DNA of 64,000 nucleotides from Zygaena filipendulae (taxonomy: Eukaryota > Arthropoda > Insecta > Lepidoptera > Zygaenidae), in assembly GCA_907165275.2 (NCBI GenBank), contig CAJRBF020000004.1, forward strand, positions 124,001 to 188,000. Reading direction: 5' to 3'. Numbering within the stretch: position 1 is the stretch's first letter; every line of letters starts with the position of its first letter. The position numbers were made by a program, and so were the translations under genes. This document shows positions 56,152 to 64,000 of this stretch, one piece after another. The notes below the pieces were generated by a model. That model was not told where the DNA came from. It ran no database searches and worked only from the letters and a program-made list of their open reading frames with translations.

Positions 56152-56848
56152 ATGTCTTTGACACTATCAATTACTGGGAACTCATCAATTTTAACTACCT
56201 ATTATTCTCCCGCACTTGAACTTGAAGGAGAATATGAGTGCGCTCTGTTATATTTATCAACATTTAATTCAATTCCAAATATTGATTATAGAAATAATAA
56301 ATTTTATTTTGGCACTAATGAAGTAATCACATTACCGGAAGGATCATATGACTTGCAAGATATCAGTGATTATTTAAAATCAGAAATAAAGGATGCAACG
56401 CTTCAACTTCGTTGCAATAACAATACATTAAAAATATCATTACACTGCACCAAAGATATTGATTTTACGAAAACAGATTCTTTAGGAAATTTGCTGGGGT
56501 TTGGTAATAAGTTTCTCAAAGCAAATAAATGGCATGTTTCACATCTACCAGTGAACATTTTGCCTACGACCGTGGTGAGAGTCGAATGTGATATAGTGAG
56601 TGGATCATATATAAATGGTGAACCAAGCCATATTGTTTACGAATTTGCACCCAACGTGCCGCCTGGATATAGAATCATCGAAGCCCCGAAAAACGCGATA
56701 TATTTTCGTATCAACCAAAATAATATCAGCTGCATACATATCACATTTTTGGACACAAATGATTATTTGTGTCCAAAAATGTGATATAGTTAATTTACGT
56801 GGTGAAGAAGTGCAACTGTTTTTGCATATAAGAAATAAAAGGAATGAT
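56152..56848 (+). pseudogene. Penton-like (single jelly-roll) minor capsid protein, copy A
   Basis: 210 codons open to 56784. It begins MSLTLSITGNSSILTTYY and is rich in alternating beta-strand patterns (TTVVRVECDIVSGSYINGE), with ISCIHITFLD near the end. It sits just before the major capsid gene, where Polintons and adintoviruses keep the penton. The end is disrupted: a 23 bp segment at 56738-56760 is repeated inverted at 56765-56787, which inserts about 22 bases and shifts the frame. The original last ~18 codons (GEEVQLFLHIRNKRND) are readable at 56799-56848 in another frame. Assignment by position and fold pattern rather than a diagnostic motif. Confidence 0.7.
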
Positions 56849-56993
56849 TGATTATAATAAATACGTGCCACAACAATCAAAAACCACCAGTTCTACGCTG
56901 CCTACCTTCAAAAAAACATCTCGCAGTAGGAAAAAAACAAAATTAACTAAAGAAAATAAAGCATTCCTAAAATTAATCGGATTATTAAAATGA
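56844..56993 (+). CDS. Small basic protein between penton and major capsid genes
   Basis: 49 codons starting MIDYNKYVPQQ, then a Ser/Thr/Lys-rich middle (KKTSRSRKKTK) and LTKENKAFLKLIGLLK at the end. The ATG overlaps the end of the penton-like gene (GATTGA), and its TGA overlaps the ATG of the major capsid gene (ATGA at 56990-56993). The LTKEN.AFL..LGL-type ending also recurs next to capsid genes of insect Polinton-like elements, from memory of the group. The role is unknown. The basic charge would suit DNA or capsid binding. It is too short for automatic gene calls. Confidence 0.6.
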   Translation: MIDYNKYVPQQSKTTSSTLPTFKKTSRSRKKTKLTKENKAFLKLIGLLK

Positions 56994-58204
56994 ATATCTT
57001 GGACGTTTTATCTATTCCATCTTACGATAATTCTGTGGAAAGTGTTGAATTCCATTCATACAAACCATATGTGACAAGTTTTAACAGGAATGATGAGATA
57101 CGCATTCCGATCAATCAACAAGATTTGTACATACTGCCTTCAGCCAGCACTTTATACTTGGAAGGAATGGTCGATGTTCGAAAACGAGAAACCAAAGAGC
57201 GAGTAAACAATGTTAATTTTACAAATAATTCACTTCTGTACCTGTTCCAAGATATTCGGTATGAATTAAATGGAATCGAAATAGATAAATTAAAAAATGC
57301 GGGAATAAGTACGACAATGAAATCGTTAGTGTCAATGAATGAGAGTGAATCTAAAATATCAAGAGCCTGGGGCTGGGACATTGAAGGTATCACAAATACC
57401 ACTGGAGGTAGCTTCGCTGTTTCCATACCTCTCAAAAACATACTTGGCTTTGCAGAAGATTATCAAAAAGTCGTAATGAATTGTCGTCATGAATTGATAT
57501 TATTACGAAGCAATACAAACTTAAACGCCGTTAAACTTAACAGCGATGAGGTTATCGAAGACGTGATCATCAATAAAATTATTTGGAGGGTACCGCATGT
57601 ACGAGTTTCCGACAGAGAAAAAATTAATCTCCTTAAATTGTTAGAAAAAGACCGACCAATTCAGATAGTATTCAGAAACTGGGATCTGTATGAATATCCA
57701 GCTTTGCCTAAAACTACGAAACATACATGGTCAATAAAAACTGCATCTCAAATAGAAAAACCACGATATGTAATTATTGGATTGCAAACTAACAGAAAGA
57801 ATAGTGCAAGTGCTGACATGTCTCAGTTCGATCATTGTAACCTGAGTAACGTCAAGGTGTACCTTAACTCGACCTACTTTCCATACGAAAATTTAAATAT
57901 AAACTTTGCAAATAACAGAATTGCTTTATTATATGAGCAATACGTAAGATTTCAACAGTCGTATTACGGACGTCGTACGGAACCTTTGCTAAACTCTAAG
58001 CAATTCAAAGATTTAACACCGTTGTTCGTCATCGATTGCTCCAGACAAAGTGACAATTTGAAGTCAGGTCCTGTTGTCGACGTGCGTGTTGAACTTGAAG
58101 CGGATTCTGAGATACCTAACCAAACTTCAGCCTACTGCCTCATACTCAACGATTGCATCATCGAATATAAACCACTCAGCAGCACAGTGAAGAAGATATC
58201 ATGA
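56990..58204 (+). CDS. Major capsid protein (double jelly-roll, hexon-like), copy A
   Basis: A 404-codon intact frame. The start MNILDVLSIPSYDNSVESVE and words such as NRNDEIRIPINQQDLYILPS, LFQDIRYELNG and ESESKISRAWGWD are characteristic of the hexon-like capsid proteins of insect Polinton/adintovirus elements. Trimers of such proteins form the icosahedral shell. Its length is near the lower end for double jelly-roll capsid proteins. The ATG overlaps the preceding small gene and the TGA overlaps the following ATG (58201-58204). The assignment rests on family resemblance and position. Structural prediction would confirm it. Confidence 0.8.
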   Translation: MNILDVLSIPSYDNSVESVEFHSYKPYVTSFNRNDEIRIPINQQDLYILPSASTLYLEGMVDVRKRETKERVNNVNFTNNSLLYLFQDIRYELNGIEIDKLKNAGISTTMKSLVSMNESESKISRAWGWDIEGITNTTGGSFAVSIPLKNILGFAEDYQKVVMNCRHELILLRSNTNLNAVKLNSDEVIEDVIINKIIWRVPHVRVSDREKINLLKLLEKDRPIQIVFRNWDLYEYPALPKTTKHTWSIKTASQIEKPRYVIIGLQTNRKNSASADMSQFDHCNLSNVKVYLNSTYFPYENLNINFANNRIALLYEQYVRFQQSYYGRRTEPLLNSKQFKDLTPLFVIDCSRQSDNLKSGPVVDVRVELEADSEIPNQTSAYCLILNDCIIEYKPLSSTVKKIS

Positions 58205-58701
58205 ACCCTGACATGGTAATCGTGGATCTTCAAGGTTTTAAAGATAAGGACAATAAATTTATTGTTAAAGAAGTGGCGATTGCAACACAATACCAAACAC
58301 AAACTTTTTTAGTTAAACCACCGTATTCCTATCGGTATCTAACCGGAGAAGAAAAGAAGCAAGTTAAGTGGTTACAACGACACCGAGGTATTTACTGGAA
58401 TGAAGGCTATATAGATTATAGAGAGTTTCAACGGGTCGTAACCCCTTATTTAGAACATAAAAAAATTCTTACAAAAGGACTCGAAAAAACAAAGTGGATC
58501 CAAGAATTGTGCTCAAATTGTGAAATTATAGATATAAGTGAAAAACTACAAGAAAAAGGATTTCCAAATTTTGTAATGTTACATAAAATGTACTGCACTG
58601 GTTTATTTAATCATAATTGTGTAAATCATAAAAAATGTTGTGCTTTAAAAAATGCCATTTGTTTGAGATTGTGTTATTTAGAAAACTACTGTAATATTTG
58701 A
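58201..58701 (+). CDS. Exonuclease-like module protein (DEDD-type resemblance)
   Basis: 166 codons, coupled to the major capsid gene by ATGA. It begins MNPDMVIVDLQGFKDKDNKF, followed by IVKEVAIATQ. The I/VVD-x-x-GF...KEVAI arrangement resembles the first acidic motif of DEDD 3'-5' exonucleases, with WIQELCSNCEIIDI further on. The later Asp motifs are not clear, and the C-terminus is Cys/His-rich (CTGLFNHNCVNHKKCC), which could bind zinc. Proteins like this are frequent in insect Polinton-type elements and also as domesticated-looking single genes. Function unproven. Intact frame. Confidence 0.55.
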   Translation: MNPDMVIVDLQGFKDKDNKFIVKEVAIATQYQTQTFLVKPPYSYRYLTGEEKKQVKWLQRHRGIYWNEGYIDYREFQRVVTPYLEHKKILTKGLEKTKWIQELCSNCEIIDISEKLQEKGFPNFVMLHKMYCTGLFNHNCVNHKKCCALKNAICLRLCYLENYCNI

Positions 58702-58884
58702 AATACTTCGAATTTTGAGTAAAATTAAATAACTATCAAATGAAAACTTAGTTTTTATCAAAACTAACCCATTCCATAGGTACTTAATAAATGAGAACAC
58801 GATTCTATTCTGCAAGTCATTTTTTATTAAGTAAAAATAAATATTAACAAAAAACGTAATTTATAAATTTCACATATATAAGTA
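58702..58884. other. AT-rich spacer after copy A
   Basis: Short non-coding sequence between the last gene of copy A and the hairpin of copy B. No polymerase-like frame on either strand. Confidence 0.5.
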
Positions 58885-58986
58885 GGTATATATTGTATGT
58901 TCTGGACCACTTCGTTCTTTCGCAATGAGCGAGCTCGTGCTCGCTCGCGAAATCACTCCGATGGTCCAGACCATACAATATATACC
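58885..58986. repeat. Two-stage hairpin at the head of copy B
   Basis: The outer stem is 58885-58909 against 58962-58986, 25 bp with one mismatch. Small unpaired stretches follow on both sides. The inner stem is TTTCGC-AAT-GAGCGAGC, the loop TCGT, then GCTCGCTC-GCGAAA (58918-58952). The shape recalls the folded telomeres of parvovirus-type genomes and other hairpin ends. It holds the same place relative to the ATPase gene as the palindrome of copy A, although the sequences differ. Confidence 0.85.
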
Positions 58987-59125
58987 AATCAAAATGATTC
59001 ACTTGTCGGATCGATCATGCAAAAACAATTATCGCTCGCAAAATCATTCCAGTGGTCCAGGCCCTGGACCACACAATCAAAAAGATCTTCATTTGTCAGA
59101 TCGATCATTTGTCAGATCAATTACA
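58942..59125. repeat. Iteron-like direct repeats and second small palindrome
   Basis: A unit of about 91 bp starting CGCTCGC(G/A)AAATCA at 58942 is repeated at 59033. Each contains TGGTCCAG and the word TTGTC(G/A)GATCGATCAT (59003, 59093), with a third partial copy (TTGTCAGATCAA) at 59109. 59052-59072 is a nearly perfect palindrome, GTGGTCCAGG-C-CCTGGACCAC. Clustered iterons beside a hairpin could be a replication or terminus-recognition site. Confidence 0.7.
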
Positions 59126-59260
59126 AAAGATTTATCTGTGGAATGATAATACAGCGAAATCCATACCATGAAACGATTAGACGTCTGGTAGTTCTCATGT
59201 TTTGACTTAAAAATAATTGTAACTAATGAAATAACACACTACTGACTTGACACGTGCATC

Positions 59261-59947
59261 ATGAAGTTTGTTAAACAGTCACAATCGTTAAATATTGATA
59301 ATGTTTTTGTCGAAGTATAAAATACCATGTCACGTCATGGAAGGCTTCTACCTAGCACTGTACGATGCATCATTTGTGAACCGTCGAGCTGTGGGAAAAC
59401 AAATTTGATGATTGGACTACTTTTGCACGAAAACGGGTTACATTATCGAAATGTGTATGTTTATTCTAAAACATTACAACAACCAAAATATGTGTTTTTA
59501 GAAAAGGTTTTGGAACGAGTTCCAAATGTTTTATTTGAAAAGTATCGTGATAAAGATGAAGTTTTAAGTCTACAAGATGCTAAACCCTACTCCGTGATTG
59601 TATTTGACGACGTTGCATGTGAAAATCAAAATAACATACGAGATTACTTTGCAATGGGCAGACACAAATATATTGATTGTTTTTATCTCAACCAAACATA
59701 TAGTAAAATCCCTAAACAGTTAGTGAGAGATAACGCGAATTTAATTATACTTTTTAAACAAGATGAAACCAATATGAAACATGTTTATGATGAGCACGTT
59801 AATACAGACATGACGTGGGGTCAATTTCGCGAAATGTGTTCAAAGATTTGGATCAATCCTTACAATTATTTGGTTATAAACAAGGATTGTACTAAAAATA
59901 ATGGTTGCTATAGAAACAAATTAGACACTTTTGTGGTGTTCGACTAA
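59261..59947 (+). pseudogene. Packaging ATPase, copy B
   Basis: This is the counterpart of 48966-49677 and nearly colinear with it. The ATG at 59261 is followed by a TAA at 59318-59320, and the main open frame starts at 59327. The Walker A reads EPSSCGKT instead of GPSNCGKT, so the first conserved Gly is Glu. The Walker B (YSVIVFDDVACE) is kept. The C-terminus (WINPYNYLVINKDCTKNNGC to the stop at 59945-59947) is intact here, which shows what copy A lost to its frameshift. Probably inactive. Confidence 0.88.
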
Positions 59948-60042
59948 CAAAGAACATAAATAATACCTTTAAATAGAGGAACGCATGTTTTAAACTTCAT
60001 TCGTTATCGGATGCTAAATCATTAACGACTCGTCCGGTTATA

Positions 60043-60918
60043 ATGGAAAAATCATTAAAAAGACGAATTGTTGATGCTGCAGAAGCAGTTAAGAAAAAGG
60101 TGCGAAAAATGAGAAATGTCGAAATTGAAAATAAACGTGCATTGGAAACCGTGTTCAAGCCGGTCACAGAACCTCTTGCTCAATTTACGAAAGCTAATGA
60201 AAAAGCAACAAAACAAAAGCTGATTGAAAAATCTGAAGGCAACACCAACCATAACACCGGTACTGTTAAAGACACCAAGGATGAGAGCAGTGATAATTAT
60301 TATACAGATAATTCAGAATCTGATTTAGACACAGACCCCTCAGTTTCATCCGTTATTGATACAACTCTCGATGATAAAAATACCTCGTCATGGTCTGTGT
60401 CTTCAGAGGCGTTAGATGATGTTGTATTTGGTGTTAGATCAGAAAAAGGAAAACTTATGTTAGGTTCATCTCCTATAACGATCGGTGATTGATTTATATC
60501 TGTAGCTGGACATAAGTACGCTACCACTCCTGGCTTAAAACAATTGTTGCTTAAAAAAGATATCGATTTAAAATTAATTACGGATAGCGACATGAAAAAT
60601 TACAAAACTATGTTAATGAACACAAACGCTCACCGTCGAGATTACGATTCAAAAAAACCCATCAAAAGTAATAAAGGACAAAAATACGTCCAAATCATTA
60701 GACCTCTGTTTAATATAAAACAAACGAAAGGAGAAGGCTTACCGTCAATGAAAAAAATACGAAAAGATGTCGACTTAGTATACTGGGACGATCCTAATGA
60801 ATTGGTGGAACGATTAAAATTATTGATAGCATCACGAGAAGCTGGTAACACCGGAGTTGACAATGAAATCATTTCTATCATAGAAGAATTGCGTGAAAGT
60901 GGACTCATTAATGCCTAA
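60043..60918 (+). pseudogene. Conserved module protein of unknown function, copy B
   Basis: This is the same gene as 49777-53394 without the 2.8 kb insertion. It is open from MEKSLKRRIVDAAEAVKKK to a TGA at 60490-60492, where copy A has CGA, and then open again to 60918 (NAHRRDYDSKK, YWDDPNELVERLKLL, IISIIEELRES). The uninterrupted length is about 290 codons: a basic coiled-coil N-terminus, FKPVTEPLAQF, an acidic linker and a conserved C-terminal domain. A single nonsense change is the only defect seen. Confidence 0.78.
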
Positions 60919-60998
60919 ATAAAATAAATATGTGCATTACTAACGATTAGTTTCATTTTATATTTAGCCTCCCTAAGTAGCAGGTCCCACCTTAAAAT

Positions 60999-61338
60999 AT
61001 GAGTATAGACAAATTTGGTCATCATATTCATAAAAGAATACGAGTTTACATTTAATGACAAGGTGTTAATGAAATCTGAAAATGGTGATTATGATCTAAA
61101 AACAGCTAGACTAAGAGGCATCAAATTTCCTATAGAAGCATACGATGCGGTTAATAAAGAGTATGTCGATCAATTACATGATATGATTATAAAAGAATTC
61201 AATAACCTTGTTGAAAATATGCGTTCACAAATTATAATTGACATTACAAATACCGTTACATCTACTTTAAAAGCATACAATGCTTTGTTGAGATCTCATA
61301 ATGGAGATTATGATTTACAAACAGCTAGACTGAGAGGC
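60999..61338 (+). pseudogene. Fibre-like protein, copy B, part 1
   Basis: The ATG at 60999 starts MSIDKFGHHIHKR as in copy A, but the frame breaks near 61040. The body then reads on in the frame of 61015 (SENGDYDLKTARLRGIK, DAVNKEYVDQL, EFNNLVENMRSQI). The second module is interrupted after TARLRG by a foldback transposon at 61339. AGGC is duplicated at 61335-61338 and 63688-63691. Confidence 0.75.
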
Positions 61339-63687
61339 GGGGCATTTCACGTGAAGCGGGCAGGCCAAAACAGGTTCACACTTCCGATTTCAGTTATATT
61401 TGAGAATGTTATACCTGTACATGTTCTCAACACAGATACAAAATATTTTTAAAGTGGCGAACCTAGTTTACGAGATATCGGTCTTTGAAGATTTCAGTTA
61501 CGGTGAGTTATGGACTACTTCAAATGCCATTATGCGGCTTAAAAAAGATTCAGAAAAATATTTTTGCCACTGGATTCTATACTTTGTTATATGACTTTTT
61601 AAACCTTATAATTGAATTTACAATATTTTTATTAAATAGCTAAAAAAAAAAGAAAAAAAAAAAATTTTTTATTTTTTACAATCTCGGCATTTTTTTATAT
61701 TTTTTTTAGTCTATTAGAAATAAAGCTTATATCATATTCATAATCCATGCCAAGTTTCATAATGGGCCGCGCACTCGTTTAGGAGCTATTTGTGTTTAAA
61801 ACCGAAAGGAGGCGGCGGCGGCTCCTTACTCGCGTGTAGTCAGTCACCGCTACTTACATGGTAGGTCATATAAATGGTTTTTTTTTTGTTTGATAGAGAT
61901 CTTAGGGTATCTAATAATTATAAGAAAGAGTTATAGGTAATTCATCGGTTTATTTGAAAATCTTTACAGTTTTATGAGTGGAAGAGTCACTTGTTAGTTT
62001 GATGATGATACCGTCAGTGCTTGGAATGAAAGCGTGGATTTTTTTGTGCCAGGTATAGTTATTGCAGAATCAAAACGGCTCTTGAGTTTGTTTCTGTATT
62101 GATCGATTTCATTTATATCAGCATAGTAAATTGCAGTGTGTGGCAATGAAGCTTTTGCCCAATCATATAAACCTTTTGGTGTAATAATCGCTTTATCTGG
62201 ACCTGACTGTAAACTAGCTCGTGTCGCTAAGCGTTTTATATTGCCACCAAGACCATCACAAGGCCCTTTTCCGTGAGAAGTAGCATGGAAATGGATTTCT
62301 GCTTCTGTTCCAAAATCATGATTGAAGTAGAAAAGGTTTATAAAATTAAATCTATTTTTAAAATATTGTGATGCGCCGTGGGTTATAAAGATATATTTCT
62401 TAGTAATAACGTTATTTTCTTGGAGATACTGATGCAGAATATTTTGAAAGTTGAAAAAAGTGGCTGTATCGTGTTTTAAGTCATCTGATATGATTACCAA
62501 ACTTCCATGTTTTATATCTTGTCCTTGGCGATAATAATAAACCGACGTCAAAAGAGTAGCCTGGTCAGTGTTTCAGTGGAAAGACTGAGCAGCATCTTGT
62601 ATTACAAAGCTGTAGTTCTCAGCAAATATCTCGTGAGTCCCACCCTTGTCTCAGGATATTGTAATTTGAACTGTCGGTACAACTCATCGATGTTGCACAT
62701 TAAGAGCTTATATTAAGAACAGAAGCAGAAATCCATTTCCATGCTACTTCTCACGGAAAAGGGCCTTGTTGGCAATATAAAACGCTTGGCGACACGAGCT
62801 AGTTTACAGTCAGGTCCAGATAAAGCGATTATTACACCAAAAGGTTTATATGATTGAGCAAAAGCATCATTGCCACACACTGCAATTTATTATGCTGATA
62901 TAAATGAAATCGATCAATACAGAAACAAACTCAAGAGCCGTTTTGATTCTGCAATAACTATACCTGGCACAAAAAAAATCCACGCTTTCATTCCAAGCAC
63001 TGACGCGTGACGGTATCATCATCAAACGAACAAGTGACTCTTCCACTCATAAAACTGTAAAGATTTTCAAATAAACCGATGAATTACCTATAACTCTTTC
63101 TTATAATTATTAGATACCCTAAAATCTCTATCAAACAAAAAAAAAAACCATTTATATGACCTACCATGTAAGTAGCGGTGACTGACTACACGCGAGTAAG
63201 GAGCCGCCGCCGCCTCCTTTCGGTTTTAAACACAAATAGCTCCTAAACGAGTGCGCGGCCCATTATGAAACTTGGCATGGATTATGAATATGATATAAGC
63301 TTTATTTCTAATAGACTAAAAAAAATATAAAAAAATGCCGAGATTGTAAAAAATAAAAAATAATTTTTTTTTTCTTTTTTTTTCAGCTATTTAATAAAAA
63401 TATTGTAAATTCAATTATAAGGTTTAAAAAGTCATATAACAAAGTATAGAATCCAGTGGCAAAAATATTTTTCTGCATCTTTTTTAAGCCGCATAATGGC
63501 ATTTGAAGTAGTCCATAACTCACCGTAACTGAAATCTTCAAAGACCGATATCTCGTAAACTAGGTTCGCCACTTTAAAAATATTTTGTATCTGTGTTGAG
63601 AACATGTACAGGTATAACATTCTCAAATATAACTGAAATCGGAAGTGTGAACCTGTTTTGGCCTGCCCGCTTCACGTGAAATGCTCC
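61339..63687. mobile_element. Foldback DNA transposon with ~970 bp inverted arms
   Basis: The element is 2349 bp and begins GGGGCATTTCACGTGAAGCG, with GGAGCATTTCACGTGAAGCG at the inverted right end. The flanks carry a 4 bp AGGC duplication. 61339-62310 is matched inverted by about 62717-63687, apart from small indels, leaving about 400 bp unpaired in the middle. The left arm and middle encode the 185-codon minus-strand frame, and the right arm repeats its C-terminal half in plus orientation with a stop. The superfamily is unresolved. TSD length 4 would fit several DDE groups. Confidence 0.85.
61994..62551 (-). pseudogene. Transposase-like fragment in the foldback element
   Basis: 185 codons. 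KYIFITHGASQYFKNRFNFI, NHDFGTEAEIHFHATSHGKG and PCDGLGGNIKRLATRASLQ, followed by ITPKGLYDWA. The ATSHGKGPCDG.GG..KR segment is shared with a group of uncharacterised metazoan proteins that look like DDE/RNase-H-fold transposases (from memory, not searched). N-terminal catalytic parts are missing, so it is a remnant. The inverted right arm holds a broken second copy at about 62720-63010 with an in-frame TGA. Confidence 0.5.
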
Positions 63688-63691
63688 AGGC

Positions 63692-63889
63692 ATCAAACAT
63701 CCAGTAGAAGCAGATGATGCTGTTAACAAGGAGTATGTAGACCAACTAAACACCAAGATGTTTAAAGAATTCAATGGCCTTATTGACAGCTTACGTTCTC
63801 AAATTGATGAGTCTACTTTAAAAGCAACGTCTTTAGGGTTAGTAAATCAGTTGGAAGAGAAACTTAACAGGAACGGGGTGGACAACTAG
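63692..63889 (+). pseudogene. Fibre-like protein, copy B, part 2
   Basis: Resumes after the foldback element with the second DAVNKEYVDQL module and helix (FKEFNGLIDSLRSQIDES), ending at TAG 63887-63889. Unlike copy A, it does not overlap the integrase gene, which starts 20 bp later. Confidence 0.75.
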
Positions 63890-63908
63890 ATTTAAAGTGC
63901 ATTACAAA

Positions 63909-64000
63909 ATGACAAAACAGGAAGTAGTCAATGAAATCCACAAAGCCGCTCGAAAAAACTTTACAAGACGTCCTGTTTTTCTTAAGGGAATCGATGATTT
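63909..64000 (+). CDS. DDE integrase, copy B, N-terminal part cut by window end
   Basis: Starts MTKQEVVNEIHKAARKNF, colinear with the integrase at 54040-54975. The window ends after about 30 codons, before the catalytic core. The frame is open as far as visible. Confidence 0.85.
   Translation, partial: MTKQEVVNEIHKAARKNFTRRPVFLKGIDD

Noticed and set aside
60055..60908. Minus-strand ORFs opposite the unknown module gene
   Set aside because: They mirror the conserved plus-strand protein shared by both copies, and only the plus-strand translation is conserved.

Overview
The window looks like a transposon-dense, gene-poor stretch of an arthropod genome, most likely an insect and perhaps a moth or butterfly. 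The evidence is spliced PIF/Harbinger genes, Bel-Pao and Ty3/gypsy polyproteins, jockey/CR1-type retrotransposons, mariner-like TIRs, a Helitron-like end and a Polinton/adintovirus-type gene set, all in AT-rich DNA. No ordinary host gene, rRNA or CRISPR array was found. The species cannot be fixed from sequence alone.

Layout. 1-4935 is a giant inverted repeat built from two ~150 bp satellite families, here called A and B. 5041-9880 holds a CR1/jockey-like RT remnant, a piece of a recurring 2.7 kb TG...CA element, a mariner-like element inside it, and a Ty3/gypsy remnant. 9880-20395 is one minus-strand jockey-type element split by a Harbinger transposon (10651-14699) and by a 2.7 kb TG...CA element with a 4 bp target duplication (14782-17516). 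20820-21457 is a gypsy integrase fragment. 21819-26990 is a minus-strand Bel-Pao pol broken by a plus-strand jockey element. 27205-31150 is a second, minus-strand jockey element. 31667-36988 is a plus-strand Bel-Pao gag-pol with three frameshifts, cut by another TG...CA copy (36989-39069). 39515-42131 has an orphan Harbinger-type Myb/SANT gene and a Helitron-like segment. 42132-43761 is the second mariner-like copy.

The most interesting part is 43764-64000. About 28 B units and five A units lead to a short junction whose homology with 4936-5040 stops exactly where a palindrome begins (48763/48764). From there runs a compact virus-like module: packaging ATPase, an unrecognised conserved protein, a fibre-like protein, a chromodomain integrase, a phospholipase-A2-like minor protein, an adenain-like protease, a penton-like protein, a 49-codon protein, a double-jelly-roll-type major capsid protein and an exonuclease-like protein. 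Several of these genes overlap by ATGA. A second diverged copy of the module starts with its own elaborate hairpin (58885-58986) and runs off the window in its integrase gene. No protein-primed DNA polymerase is visible in the complete first copy.

How the genes fit together: the ATPase, protease, capsid, penton and PLA2-like genes are what is needed to build, mature and fill an icosahedral particle and cross a membrane, while the integrase would insert the genome. Both copies are decaying independently. Copy A has at least five disabling changes plus a 2.8 kb insertion. Copy B has two stops, a start-proximal frameshift, a Walker-A change and a 2.35 kb foldback transposon. They are therefore endogenous relics rather than an intact virus, although the integrase, major capsid and exonuclease-like reading frames of copy A remain open.
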